Assembly: GCA_947074145.1 (NCBI GenBank)
Contig: CAMTOJ010000011.1
Span: 1 to 64,000 of the forward strand
Reading direction: 5' to 3'
Length of the DNA: 64,000 nucleotides
Source of the DNA: an uncultured Bacteroidales bacterium
GTDB lineage: Bacteria > Bacteroidota > Bacteroidia > Bacteroidales > JAUNSR01
Shown: piece by piece, positions 44,067-54,811 of the stretch
How the letters are laid out: each line of letters opens with the position of its first letter
Position numbering within the stretch: position 1 is the first letter of the stretch
The notes under the pieces: generated by a model
What the model was told of the DNA's origin: nothing
Databases searched by the model: none
Seen by the model: the letters and a program-made list of their open reading frames with translations, nothing else
Position numbers and translations under genes: made by a program

Positions 44067-45167
44067 ATGCTTAATATGAAAAAATTTATGATCCTTATTG
44101 CTTTATTATTTATAGTATGTTCCGGCATTTATGCAATTCTTTCTCATAAGAGTTTTGGACGCTCACCTCGTACTGAACGTCTTGAGAGGATAAAAAATTC
44201 ACCAAACTACAAAGATGGAAAATTTCAAAATCTTTCACCTACCCCAAAAATGACTTCCGAAAAAAGCGGATTAAGAAATATGTATGATTTCATTTTCAGT
44301 AAAAAAGATCAACTTAAACCTCCATTTCCTCTTGATGCTATAAAAATAGATCTTCACAAACTTGATAAAAACAATGATCTTTTTGTCTGGTTCGGACACT
44401 CATCTTATTTAATTCAAAATGAAGGAATACGATTTCTTATCGATCCTGTTTTGACAAATAAATTTCCAATGTCGCTTATGTTCAAGCCTTTTAAAGGCAC
44501 CGACATATACAAACCTTCAGATATACCTGAAATAGATTTTTTAATTATAACGCATGAACATTGGGATCACCTCGATTACAATACCGCTATTCAACTTAAG
44601 GATAAGGTAAATCATATAATATGTCCACTTGGTGTAGGCGAATATTTCGAATATTGGGGATATAATCCTGATATAATAACAGAGATGGATTGGGATGACA
44701 TATATAACATCAATGATTCAATAGCAATTCATTGTCTTCCCGCACGCCATTTCGCAAACCGACTCTTTAAAAACGATCAAACCCTATGGGCATCGTTTTT
44801 GATTGAGGCAAGAAAAACAATATTCATGTCGGGTGACGGTGGTTACGATTCTCATTTCAAAATGATTGGAGATAGGTTTCCAAACATTGATCTTGCAATT
44901 CTTGAAAACGGACAATATAATGAGGGATGGAAGCATATTCATTTAATGCCGCAAGAGTTACCATTAGCCGCTGCCGATCTAAAAGCAAATAACATTATTA
45001 CTGTTCATAATTCCAAATTCGCTCTTAGTCGTCATTCATGGGACAATCCTATGGAGGAGGTCATCAACTCCTCTGTATCAGATTATTGCAGATTACTGAC
45101 TCCGAAAATAGGCGAGGTAATATATTTAGATAAAATAGAAGATAACAAAAATAATAAATGGTGGTAA
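44067..45167 (+). CDS. Membrane-anchored metallo-beta-lactamase-fold hydrolase (UlaG/NAPE-PLD-like)
   Basis: With the start at 44067 (or 44076) the product has an N-terminal signal anchor (KKFMILIALLFIVCSGIYAIL) and an MBL domain with the zinc motif His163-x-His165-x-Asp167-His168 in ITHEHWDHLDY, then PARHFANR, MSGDGGYD (metal ligand Asp) and ITVHNSKFALS. This is the UlaG/RomA-like branch, related to NAPE-hydrolysing phospholipase D. The substrate is unknown. The next gene starts one base after its stop. A decayed second copy of this gene's middle lies at 50575-50694. Confidence 0.85.
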   Translation: MLNMKKFMILIALLFIVCSGIYAILSHKSFGRSPRTERLERIKNSPNYKDGKFQNLSPTPKMTSEKSGLRNMYDFIFSKKDQLKPPFPLDAIKIDLHKLDKNNDLFVWFGHSSYLIQNEGIRFLIDPVLTNKFPMSLMFKPFKGTDIYKPSDIPEIDFLIITHEHWDHLDYNTAIQLKDKVNHIICPLGVGEYFEYWGYNPDIITEMDWDDIYNINDSIAIHCLPARHFANRLFKNDQTLWASFLIEARKTIFMSGDGGYDSHFKMIGDRFPNIDLAILENGQYNEGWKHIHLMPQELPLAAADLKANNIITVHNSKFALSRHSWDNPMEEVINSSVSDYCRLLTPKIGEVIYLDKIEDNKNNKWW

Positions 45168-45168
45168 A

Positions 45169-45708
45169 ATGAAAAAGAACATATTAATTATATCCTCATC
45201 ACCACGTAAAGGTGGAAACTCTGATACTTTATGCGATGAATTCAAAAAAGGAGCGGAAACAGCAGAGCATTCGGTAGAAAAATTATTCCTGCGTGATTTT
45301 AAAATTAATTACTGCACCGGATGCGGAGCATGTTATAATACAAAAAAATGCTCTCAAAAAGATGATATGCAAATAATATTAGATAAAATGATTAAAGCAG
45401 ATGTCATAGTATTAGCTACTCCTGTTTATTTTTATACTATGTGTGGACAGCTTAAAACAATGATAGACCGTTGCTGCTCCGGATATACAGAGATAACCGA
45501 CAAGGAATTCTATTATATTATGACTGCCGCCGACACTATGCCGGATTGTGCTGACAGAATAATAACCGAATTCGATGGATTCATGGATTGTCTTACCAAC
45601 CCGATTGTCAAAAAGACCATAGCAGCTGTTGGTGTTTGGAATAAAGGAGAGGTAAATAGCACTGATTTTATGAAAGAGGCGTTTAATATAGGAATGGCAA
45701 TTAAGTAA
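45169..45708 (+). CDS. Flavodoxin-family NAD(P)H-dependent oxidoreductase
   Basis: The 179-residue protein has the FMN phosphate loop IISSSPRKGGNSDTL (about 6-20), a Cys motif CTGCGACYNTKKC (about 47-59) as in iron-sulfur flavoproteins, and LATPVYFYTMCGQLKTMIDR (about 85-104). It is translationally coupled to the MBL-fold gene (TAA-A-ATG). The pair probably acts on one substrate or in one stress response. The end of a second copy lies at 50698-50790. Confidence 0.85.
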   Translation: MKKNILIISSSPRKGGNSDTLCDEFKKGAETAEHSVEKLFLRDFKINYCTGCGACYNTKKCSQKDDMQIILDKMIKADVIVLATPVYFYTMCGQLKTMIDRCCSGYTEITDKEFYYIMTAADTMPDCADRIITEFDGFMDCLTNPIVKKTIAAVGVWNKGEVNSTDFMKEAFNIGMAIK

Positions 45709-45769
45709 AAAGTCTTTATATACGTGATGTACTCCAAAAAGAAGAACAATAAATTTTAATTTTATATTT

Positions 45770-45800
45770 GTAAGAGCTCGACATTGTATCGGGCTCTTAC
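45770..45800. terminator. Hairpin between convergent flavoprotein and AraC genes
   Basis: GTAAGAGCTCGA pairs with TCGGGCTCTTAC (12 bp, one G-T pair) around a 7-nt loop. The T tracts on both sides are short, so termination is probable but not strong. Confidence 0.65.
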
Positions 45801-45889
45801 TATTTAATCTTAGTTTAATTCTTTAATTGTAATACCATCCCATATATTTTCTATATTCTTTTTCGAAAATATCAATAGAACAGAACATA

Positions 45890-46786
45890 TTAATTTAAAG
45901 ATCTATACTCATTGGGAGTCATTCCGACACTGCTTTTGAAAACTCTCGAAAAATGTTGTGGATATTGATAACCTAATTCATATGCTATTTGACTAAGAGT
46001 CAGATTTGTTGAAAGAATCATCTGTTTTGCCAATTCTATAACTTTACTCTGAATATAATCCTGGGCTGTTCTGCCGGTTGTTTTTTTAATATAATCACCA
46101 AAATAGTTCGGAGAAAGACATATTTTATCAGCAAAATATTTAACAGATGGTATTCCGCCTTGTTGTTGTTTATTCTGCTCAAAATATTCATTCAATAAAC
46201 TTTCAAACTTGGTTAAAACTTCATTATCAGCATCAGAACGAGTTATAAACTGACGTTCATAAAAACGCAAACAATAATCCAGTAAGAGTTCGATATTACG
46301 AGAAACAAGACGTTTGGTATGTTTATCAATAGCATGCTCGAGTTCCTGTTGTATTTTATCAAAACACTCCATTACCGTTACTTTTTCACGTTCGGAAATA
46401 TGAAGAGCCTCAGTTGATGTATAAGAGAAAAAAGAATATTGATTTATCTCTGTTCCAAGAGCCGTTCCTCGAATCAAATCAGGATGAAACAATACACCGA
46501 TAGCCGTAGGTCGTTTATCTTCGTGCATCTCAACTTCGCTAATTTGACCCGGAGCGAAACAAACAATCGTCCCCTCACGATAGTCATACATCTTACGTCC
46601 GTAGCGTATATCTCCACACACTGTATCCTTTAGAAAAAGAGCATATATCCCAAAATTGATCTTAAAGTGAAGAGGCCATTTTTGAGATTTTGACAAATCA
46701 ATTATACTCACTAACGGATGAAGAGTCTCTATTCCAAACAATTTATTATAGTCATCAACACAATTTATATTTATAATATCTTCCAT
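45890..46786 (-). CDS. AraC-family transcriptional regulator
   Basis: The 298-residue protein has an N-terminal cupin-like sensor region (GTIVCFAPGQISEVEMHE, about 72-89) and a C-terminal AraC double HTH (about 200-298) with SPNYFGDYIKKTTGRTAQDYIQ and LSQIAYELGYQYPQHFSRVFKSSVG (last part split over helices 5-6). It is transcribed divergently from the redox operon beginning at 46979, which is its likely target. Its own -7 box is TATATTTG at 46808-46815. Confidence 0.92.
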   Translation of the reverse strand: MEDIININCVDDYNKLFGIETLHPLVSIIDLSKSQKWPLHFKINFGIYALFLKDTVCGDIRYGRKMYDYREGTIVCFAPGQISEVEMHEDKRPTAIGVLFHPDLIRGTALGTEINQYSFFSYTSTEALHISEREKVTVMECFDKIQQELEHAIDKHTKRLVSRNIELLLDYCLRFYERQFITRSDADNEVLTKFESLLNEYFEQNKQQQGGIPSVKYFADKICLSPNYFGDYIKKTTGRTAQDYIQSKVIELAKQMILSTNLTLSQIAYELGYQYPQHFSRVFKSSVGMTPNEYRSLN

Positions 46787-46807
46787 ATTTTGAATCTTTA
46801 TTTATCA

Positions 46808-46815
46808 CAAATATA
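46808..46815 (-). promoter_or_regulatory. -7 box for the AraC gene
   Basis: The minus strand reads TATATTTG, matching TAnnTTTG, 21 bp before the araC-type start codon. Confidence 0.45.
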
Positions 46816-46838
46816 GTTGTATATGCCTATCAATAACC

Positions 46839-46919
46839 GTAATACAAATAGAAAACGGAATATCGTTACAACTATCCGTAAAAAGTATACAACCTCCTTT
46901 TTATATCAAAATAACTTTG
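46839..46919 (+). promoter_or_regulatory. Activator-type promoter of the redox operon with three TACAA repeats
   Basis: TAACTTTG (46912-46919) is a good -7 box but lacks a TTTG -33 element. Upstream, three related words occur in direct orientation: GTAATACAAA (46839-46848), CGTTACAACT (46864-46873) and GTATACAACC (46885-46894). Their TACAA cores lie 24 and 21 bp apart, and the last covers the -33 zone. This layout suits an AraC protein bound to direct repeats. Confidence 0.45.
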
Positions 46920-46978
46920 CAATAAGTCAGTCAAAATAAACAATGAATTGTATGAATAAACGTAATAATAGAACAACA

Positions 46979-47620
46979 ATGAAAATATTAAAAATCTTAA
47001 TTATGGCTCTCCTTACTCTCTCTGCAACAGCTTGTGGAGATAAAAATCAGTCAATAACGTCAAAACCTCAATCAAACAAGAAAAATATAGGCTCGGTATT
47101 GTCTTTATACCCTACTCCGGCAACTGTGATAGGTACGTTAAATGATGGAAAAGTGAACTTTATGATGCTTTCGCATATTGGTATTATTGGTCATGACAGA
47201 ATAATGATTAGTATGAGCAAACGTCACCATAGCAACAAAGCAGTGAGAGAGAGCCGAAAATTCTCTATCAATTTGATAGATGAAGCTATGCTTCCGCGTG
47301 CCGATTACGCAGGAACTGTTAGCGGAGCTAATGAAGACAAATCCACATTATTTGATTATACTATTGGTGATGAAGGTATGCCAATTATTAACGACTCTCC
47401 GTTAACAATGGAATGTATAGTGGAAGATATTTATGAAACGGAAACGTTTGACAATTTTATTTGTAAAATAGCCAACACTTATGCTAAAGAAGAGATACTC
47501 GACACCAATAATAAAGTTGATTACAATATCCTTAAACCTGTTCTTTTCGAGATGCCAAACTATCAATATTTACGTACCGGTGATGTCATTGGTAAATGTA
47601 GAACATTAGGAAAGAAATAA
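46979..47620 (+). CDS. Flavin reductase-like protein with lipoprotein signal
   Basis: The start at 46979 gives MKILKILIMALLTLSATACGDKN, a lipoprotein signal (Cys at about 20); an upstream in-frame ATG at 46943 is less likely. The rest matches flavin reductase-like FMN-binding proteins: YPTPATVIGTLNDGKVNFMMLSHIGII (split here: YPTPATVIGT and NFMMLSHIGI), ISMSKRHHSNKAVRESRKFSINL and ADYAGTVSG. Cytoplasmic members bind FMN and pass hydride from NAD(P)H. Export as a lipoprotein is unusual and suggests a periplasmic flavin function. It is the first gene of the AraC-linked operon. Confidence 0.82.
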   Translation: MKILKILIMALLTLSATACGDKNQSITSKPQSNKKNIGSVLSLYPTPATVIGTLNDGKVNFMMLSHIGIIGHDRIMISMSKRHHSNKAVRESRKFSINLIDEAMLPRADYAGTVSGANEDKSTLFDYTIGDEGMPIINDSPLTMECIVEDIYETETFDNFICKIANTYAKEEILDTNNKVDYNILKPVLFEMPNYQYLRTGDVIGKCRTLGKK

Positions 47621-47627
47621 CGATTAT

Positions 47628-49770
<2,143 letters not shown>

Positions 49771-49798
49771 TTTAGAAGAAACGAAGAGATTATACATA

Positions 49799-49860
49799 AA
49801 ATAGAAAGGTCTGAAAATGTGAATTCTTCTACAATTTATATCTTGAAACCTTTCTATTTT
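49799..49860. terminator. Hairpin between convergent AKR and flavoprotein genes
   Basis: AAATAGAAAGGT pairs with ACCTTTCTATTT (12 bp) around a loop of about 37 nt, with a T run on the plus side. Confidence 0.6.
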
Positions 49861-49873
49861 TGAGTTGTCCGTA

Positions 49874-50527
49874 TCATCCTAAAATCTTCTCCGCCATATT
49901 AAAGCCTGCATCGAAAGCCTTTTTAATATCTTCAGTCCAATGCTCTTCATGCCATGCTTCTTTCATTTCCTTTGGAAACATTCCGAAATCATAACGATCA
50001 TAATTTTTCACCTGCATGGTATTTAGTGCTGCGACACGTTCATTTGTATCATTACCAAAAGCAAAACGTAATGGAAATTCAATACGATCAAGCATCTCAT
50101 TTACTCTTTCGGGCAAAGAATCGTTCATTGCATAAATGGTAGTAGTAAATAGTTGTCTTGGCGGATTCATACAAATATTATTATAATCAAGCCATGGATA
50201 AAAAAGACGTTCAATAAAAGCTTTTGTTTGAGCCGATATATCCATAAAATAGATAGGAGCTGCAATACATAGTCCGTCTGCGTAAGCTGTTTCTTTAAGT
50301 ATTTCTGTGATGCCGTCCTTTATAGCACATACATCAAGATACTTACTATCTTTCACTTTGCAAGCAAGGCAGGAATAACAACCTTTATAGTCATAATCAT
50401 ACAACCTGATATGCTTTACTTCAATCTCTTCACTTTTACTTTTGACTCCTTTACAGAAAGCCTCAACTAATTTTGAGATATTCATCGTCTTGCGAGGACC
50501 TCCGTCTATTACTATGATTTTCTTCAT
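49874..50527 (-). CDS. Flavodoxin-family oxidoreductase with Cys-rich motif
   Basis: The 217-residue protein has a variant FMN loop (IIVIDGGPRKTMNISKLVEAF, about 3-23), a cysteine segment CYSCLACKVKDSKYLDVC (about 51-68) and IAAPIYFMDISAQTKAFIER (about 90-110). It is the third such flavoprotein in the window and differs clearly from the other two. It converges with the AKR operon, and in divergent orientation to it lie the decayed gene copies at 50575-50790. Confidence 0.85.
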   Translation of the reverse strand: MKKIIVIDGGPRKTMNISKLVEAFCKGVKSKSEEIEVKHIRLYDYDYKGCYSCLACKVKDSKYLDVCAIKDGITEILKETAYADGLCIAAPIYFMDISAQTKAFIERLFYPWLDYNNICMNPPRQLFTTTIYAMNDSLPERVNEMLDRIEFPLRFAFGNDTNERVAALNTMQVKNYDRYDFGMFPKEMKEAWHEEHWTEDIKKAFDAGFNMAEKILG

Positions 50528-50574
50528 ATTTCAATATTTATTTTTTTACTTTAATTTCATTTGGTGAAAAACCA

Positions 50575-50694
50575 TTTATTGTCTTAACACGCATCATTCG
50601 TAAATGGTTTCTTTAAAAAACGTATGGGAATCTTTTTTGATTAAGGGAAGAAAGAAAATTTATCTATCCGGTGATGGAGGTTATGATTCTCATT
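50575..50694 (+). pseudogene. Eroded second copy of the MBL-fold hydrolase gene (middle part)
   Basis: The stretch aligns with 44735-44855 of the intact gene. Shared blocks include ATTGTCTT, TCTTTAAAAA, TATGGG, TTTTTGATT and the DNA for SGDGGYDSH (reading GGTGATGGAGGTTATGATTC). It has stop codons in frame and lacks the gene's beginning and last 300 bp. Confidence 0.82.
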
Positions 50695-50697
50695 AAA

Positions 50698-50790
50698 AAA
50701 CATAAAATGGTGGTAAAATGAAAAACAAAAGGAGAGGTAAATTGAACTGATTTTATGAAAGAAGCGTTTGATACGGGAATGGCTATCTAA
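50698..50790 (+). pseudogene. Eroded second copy of the MBL-flavoprotein junction and flavoprotein 3' end
   Basis: AAATGGTGGTAAAATGAAAA (from 50704) repeats the exact stop-start junction at 45155-45174. The sequence then jumps to the flavoprotein end: AAAGGAGAGGTAAAT, GATTTTATGAAAGA and GGAATGGC match 45649-45705. About 470 bp in between are deleted. Confidence 0.85.
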
Positions 50791-50856
50791 TAATTAAATT
50801 TGTTTTAGCTGTTATATTTCAGACATATAAGTAAAAACTATTTGCATGTTACTCTT

Positions 50857-51429
50857 TTAGGGCAGCATTAAATAATCTTTTTTCATCAAAAATATGTCTG
50901 AAATATTATTCCTTTCTATTCTACGGTCTTCGTAGTCATTGTATATATATTTATATTTATAATTACTTATATACGAGCGTAAAGTATAAGAAGTGGAATA
51001 CATTTGACAATCAATTTCAGTAGTCGGAGGACTAATCCAAATAAGAGCTTGCTTTTTTTGCATATAAAGAACAAGCAAAGTCCTTACATCAATAGAATCC
51101 CATTGATAGATTTGTGGAATCCCATTTCTATCTATTATCACTTTTAGTTTATTACAGTCACAAGTTTCGTCATCAGTAGAAATAGGTGTTAATCCTTCAA
51201 AAAGATTATAAATCTCTTTTATTTTATCTCTTTCTATTACAATATCATATTTCCCATCTATATAAAATTCTTCTTTGAACTCCCATCTTGTTAACGGAAT
51301 GTAATATTCGATATCAAAATCTATACTCAAAACATATATAGAATCAATATCTGAGCACTTATATGGAATCTGAGCGCTTATATTCTGAGCTACAAGACTA
51401 ATCAAAAATGCAATTAATATCTTTTTCAT
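50857..51429 (-). CDS. Small exported protein, paralogue A (Rhs island, putative immunity)
   Basis: The 190-residue protein has a signal peptide (MKKILIAFLISLVAQNISAQ) followed by IPYKCSDIDSIYVLSIDF. It is clearly paralogous to the products of 51451-51984 and 52854-53390: all share CSxIDSxYVL, a DRDKIKxIYNL helix, ALIWIS and TEIDCxMYxSS. No known domain is recognised. It follows the Rhs-HExxH cassette and paralogue B on the same strand. An immunity role in the periplasm is inferred from position only. Confidence 0.75.
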   Translation of the reverse strand: MKKILIAFLISLVAQNISAQIPYKCSDIDSIYVLSIDFDIEYYIPLTRWEFKEEFYIDGKYDIVIERDKIKEIYNLFEGLTPISTDDETCDCNKLKVIIDRNGIPQIYQWDSIDVRTLLVLYMQKKQALIWISPPTTEIDCQMYSTSYTLRSYISNYKYKYIYNDYEDRRIERNNISDIFLMKKDYLMLP

Positions 51430-51450
51430 TTTCTTTTTATTTACCGATAA

Positions 51451-51984
51451 TTAATTCTTTCGTTTTTTTTCGACTTTTTTTATTCTCTCTCGTTTTCTTT
51501 CATAGTAGTGTTTATATTCATAATCACTTATAAAAGAACGTAAACTATCAGAAGAATAATATATTTTACAATCTATTTCAGTAGCAGGAGCACTAATCCA
51601 AACCATAGTTTGCTTATTTTGATTACAAAGAACGAGTAATGTCCTTATATCTATATGTTCATTTTCTGTAATAGCCGGCACACCACTTCTTCTCCAACTT
51701 ATTACCTCTAGTTCATTACAGTCACTCATTCGGTTAATAGGGATCAAACCATTGAGAAGGTTATAGATCTTTTTTATTTTATCTCTGTCACTTACAATAT
51801 CATACATTCCATCATAATGTAATTCCTCCTGAAATCGCCGCTTATACAATGGGATGCAAAAATCGGTATGATACTCTATACTCAAAACATAAATAGAATC
51901 AATTTCTGAGCACTTATATGGAATCTGAGCGCTTATATCCTGAACTACAAGACTAATCAAAAATACAATTAACATCTTTTTCAT
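51451..51984 (-). CDS. Small exported protein, paralogue B, next to the Rhs-HExxH cassette
   Basis: The 177-residue protein has a signal peptide (MKKMLIVFLISLVVQDISAQ) and the family blocks CSEIDSIYVLSIEY, SDRDKIKKIYNLLNGL, MVWISAPATEIDCKIYYSS and a very basic C-terminus. It begins 11 bp after the stop of the Rhs toxin cassette, the usual position of an immunity gene. It is the best candidate for protection against that toxin, though the signal peptide implies an extracytoplasmic site of action. Confidence 0.75.
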   Translation of the reverse strand: MKKMLIVFLISLVVQDISAQIPYKCSEIDSIYVLSIEYHTDFCIPLYKRRFQEELHYDGMYDIVSDRDKIKKIYNLLNGLIPINRMSDCNELEVISWRRSGVPAITENEHIDIRTLLVLCNQNKQTMVWISAPATEIDCKIYYSSDSLRSFISDYEYKHYYERKRERIKKVEKKRKN

Positions 51985-51995
51985 TATCTTTTTAT

Positions 51996-52784
51996 TTATT
52001 TTTGAACGGTTAGTACTTTTTCCGTATTAATAGGAGATACTACAATAATTGGGGTTGCTTTATGTGTAGCTCTTGTAACTTCACCATCTTTTAATTTTCC
52101 CATTTTTTTTGCGGTTTCCTGTTCTGGACCTGTTATTACACGTTTTTCTTCTTCATTCTTATAATCAGCATTTTCAGTGTCATGATCCTTTTGATATTGT
52201 TCTTGATTTTCGTCATATTGAACTGCATGAGCAGCTTCATGATTTATTACTTCTGCCGGAGACATTTCATAACCGGTATCTTTAGCTTTCATACCTAAGT
52301 TTGGATTCCATAAAATTTTATATACAGTTGTATTATCTTTAGTATTCGTAATCACTACAAAACGAGAATCTTTAAAAGACTCCTCTATTATAAATGTTTT
52401 TTCGGATTGTTGCATTTTATAAAGCAGACCTCCATTATTGGTTTCATTTAAATATTTCACTGCAGCTGCAAATTTTTCTTTAAAAGAATGGTGAGAGTCT
52501 GCAGCAAACTCAATTTTTCTCCCATCCGGATCAATATACTTCACCGGATTATTAGCACAATACGCATAAGGACTAATAGAATAATATTTCTCTGCTAATG
52601 GATCCATAGAATGCCATCTGCTTATAGTCTGATCATAAAACCTTGCGCCATAATCATACATATTAAATCCATGAGATGAAATCTTTTCTTTCCCATTATA
52701 GGCATATTCAAGATCTGATACATTAACGTCAATCCCTGAAGGAAAATAAGCAGTTTTATTTTGTAGAGTTTTGTCTGAATTCAA
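51996..52784 (-). CDS. Orphan Rhs C-terminal cassette with HExxH metallopeptidase toxin
   Basis: Residues 1-88 are the end of an Rhs core (YNGKEKISSHGFNMYDYGAR, then SISPYAYCANNPVKYIDPDG), which is the conserved junction before toxin tips. The tip contains the zinc motif VINHEAAHAVQYDE (HEAAH, about residue 186) and a later TGPEQETAKKMG, similar to M91-like effector peptidases. The first codon would be TTG at 52784; the frame stays open for 15 codons upstream but has no ATG. It therefore looks like a displaced cassette cut from a full-length Rhs gene, possibly silent until recombined. Confidence 0.78.
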   Translation of the reverse strand: MNSDKTLQNKTAYFPSGIDVNVSDLEYAYNGKEKISSHGFNMYDYGARFYDQTISRWHSMDPLAEKYYSISPYAYCANNPVKYIDPDGRKIEFAADSHHSFKEKFAAAVKYLNETNNGGLLYKMQQSEKTFIIEESFKDSRFVVITNTKDNTTVYKILWNPNLGMKAKDTGYEMSPAEVINHEAAHAVQYDENQEQYQKDHDTENADYKNEEEKRVITGPEQETAKKMGKLKDGEVTRATHKATPIIVVSPINTEKVLTVQK

Positions 52785-52798
52785 TTCTGCTTTTATAT
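52520..52798 (-). repeat. Rhs-core direct repeat, copy 1
   Basis: This 279-bp stretch is nearly identical to 55435-55714: by eye two substitutions and one single-base indel. It encodes the Rhs core end up to DPDG and stops exactly where the two toxin tips diverge. Confidence 0.95.
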
Positions 52799-52853
52799 CC
52801 CTATATTCATTAAAGATTAACAGATAAATTTAATCTACAATCCTATAACTGAG

Positions 52854-53390
52854 CTAAAATTGATTATTGATAATCTTTGTTCCCAAGATATTATTTCCTT
52901 CGATTCTGTATTTGTATTTATAATTATTAAAATAAGATTGTAAAGTATCAGAACTATGATACATCTGACAATCAATTTCAGTAGTAGCTTGACTAATCCA
53001 AATCAGTGCTTGCTGATTTTGCACATGAAGAACGATTAATCCCCTTACATCTAAGGTATCCCACTCCATAAATCTTGGAATTCCGCGTTTATCTATTCGT
53101 ATTTTTTGCTTATTACAGTCACATGTAATCTCTTCAGGAGAGATTGGAGTTAAATCTTTAAGAATTTCACATATCTCATTTATTTTTTCTCTATCTCTTA
53201 TAATGTCAAATTTCCCGAGTTTGTAAAATTCTTCCTGAAACTTCTCTCTGCTTACCTTAAAGGTTCTACTGAAGCCGCGCTTCATACCTAAAACATAAAC
53301 AGAATCAATTTCAGAGCATTGCTCCGGAATCTGAGCGCTTATATTATGAATTAGAAAACTCATCAAAAATATAATTAGTATCTTTTTCAT
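52854..53390 (-). CDS. Small exported protein, paralogue C
   Basis: The start at 53390 (MKKILIIFLMSFLIHNISAQ) is preferred over 53432 because it begins the signal peptide. The mature protein carries the family blocks CSEIDSVYVLGM, RDREKINEICEIL, ALIWISQATTEIDCQMYHSS and the Cys pair CDCNK shared with paralogue A. It precedes the Rhs-HExxH cassette by about 70 bp, so it may be the immunity gene left by an earlier toxin tip. Confidence 0.72.
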   Translation of the reverse strand: MKKILIIFLMSFLIHNISAQIPEQCSEIDSVYVLGMKRGFSRTFKVSREKFQEEFYKLGKFDIIRDREKINEICEILKDLTPISPEEITCDCNKQKIRIDKRGIPRFMEWDTLDVRGLIVLHVQNQQALIWISQATTEIDCQMYHSSDTLQSYFNNYKYKYRIEGNNILGTKIINNQF

Positions 53391-53484
53391 TTTCTTTATT
53401 TTAGATTTTAAACATATAATTGCACGTTGCAATTTTCTATTAGAAGGATAATTGAAATAAATGATAATAAGTAAATTTTCAATA

Positions 53485-54150
53485 TCAATAAGTTATTACG
53501 TTAATATCCGGCAAGTTCCAAATATGAGGATCTTTTACAGATATCCGTTCAATACTAATTACTTGATTATCCTTTACTATAATTCGTTCAATATTATAAT
53601 ATCGTCTATCAAATACCGGTCCTGAAGTTTTAACCATCTGAGTTAACATTTTAATATCCCATGATAATGCAGTATTAAGAAAATAATAATACCGTTGCAT
53701 AATTTCATCATATATTATTTTCGGTTTTTCGCTCAAATCGTATGATATGTCACGACTGTCACATCTGAAAAGATCTTGTGAATCTATCTGTACATCTAAA
53801 AAATTATCTTTTAGTTTAAATATATTACGTACAATATCTTCGACTTTAAGAAACTCTATATCAACAAACACTATCGTATCTGACTCATAATCAATTAAAT
53901 TTAAATCATCTATTTTGAGGCCCATCCATGCTAACATGATTTTGGATTTTTCTTTGCGTTCACTATACATAATGTTACGTTCTCTAATATCTAAGAACTC
54001 GCCATTCTTGTCATATTCAAATTCGGTTAAATGAATCTCTTCTTGAACAGGTCGTGTTGTCATAATAGAATAGAAGTCATTGACCTTATTTTGCGCATAA
54101 ATGGCATTGAAAAATAACAGAGAGTAAATCACACAATATATATATTTCAT
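53485..54150 (-). CDS. Exported protein of unknown function in the Rhs island
   Basis: The 221-residue protein has a signal peptide (KYIYCVIYSLLFFNAIYAQ) and no recognised domain. Its sequence is rich in Asp, Ile and Tyr, with IMLAWMGLKIDDLNL and DEIMQRYYYFLNTALSWDIKM as its more hydrophobic parts. It is not related to the three paralogues. Position between two toxin cassettes suggests an immunity or accessory role, without direct evidence. Confidence 0.65.
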   Translation of the reverse strand: MKYIYCVIYSLLFFNAIYAQNKVNDFYSIMTTRPVQEEIHLTEFEYDKNGEFLDIRERNIMYSERKEKSKIMLAWMGLKIDDLNLIDYESDTIVFVDIEFLKVEDIVRNIFKLKDNFLDVQIDSQDLFRCDSRDISYDLSEKPKIIYDEIMQRYYYFLNTALSWDIKMLTQMVKTSGPVFDRRYYNIERIIVKDNQVISIERISVKDPHIWNLPDINVITY

Positions 54151-54231
54151 AATTGTAATTTGTATCGTTCTTGACTGGTCTCAATAAATATTGAGATCCA
54201 ATGTAAAATGGTAATTATCAACATTATGCAA

Positions 54232-54810
54232 CTATTTTTCACATTTTATCTTAGGTGGTTTGTACCATCTTGCGGCAAGAATTGTTTTTACACTTTTAAA
54301 CTTATTCAAATCATTTTTACAGAAATAATAATGAGCTCCTTTTACAAATTCAGGAATTCCGCTAAGCTCCATTCCAAATAAAAAATCACATTCTGAGTTC
54401 TCGAGTAAATCTACAACATAATAGTCTAAAAAAACTTTTATTGTTTCTTCTGTAAGCCCATAGTCTTTATCTCTCCAATAAAATAATATCCCATTCTTCT
54501 CCATATATCTGGTTGGTAATCTTACACTTCCAATAGTATCCATAAATGTAAGATAATATAATGGCATTGTTCTCGTCTTTGTATCATTTGGAAATATAGA
54601 GATAACCAACAAATCCTCATTTATCTCATATCCGTCATAATGATCTTTTTCATAGATTGATACCCTAAATACATTACTACGTTTGCTCAATTTACTTTTA
54701 AGAAAATCTGTGATTGCTATATCTATAGCCTCCTCCTTCTGATTCTTCTGAGGAGATGAAGCAGAACAAAAAAGAATAATTGAATTAAATAATAATAGTA
54801 ATCTTTTCAT
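54232..54810 (-). CDS. Exported protein coupled to the Rhs-JAB cassette, putative immunity
   Basis: The 192-residue protein has a short signal sequence (MKRLLLLFNSIILFCSASSP) with a Cys that could be a lipidation site. It begins one base after the stop codon of the JAB toxin cassette (TGA-T-ATG), so translation is coupled, which is the strongest positional sign of an immunity gene here. No known immunity family is recognised. The C-terminus is basic (KPPKIKCEK). Confidence 0.68.
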   Translation of the reverse strand: MKRLLLLFNSIILFCSASSPQKNQKEEAIDIAITDFLKSKLSKRSNVFRVSIYEKDHYDGYEINEDLLVISIFPNDTKTRTMPLYYLTFMDTIGSVRLPTRYMEKNGILFYWRDKDYGLTEETIKVFLDYYVVDLLENSECDFLFGMELSGIPEFVKGAHYYFCKNDLNKFKSVKTILAARWYKPPKIKCEK

Positions 54811-54811
54811 A

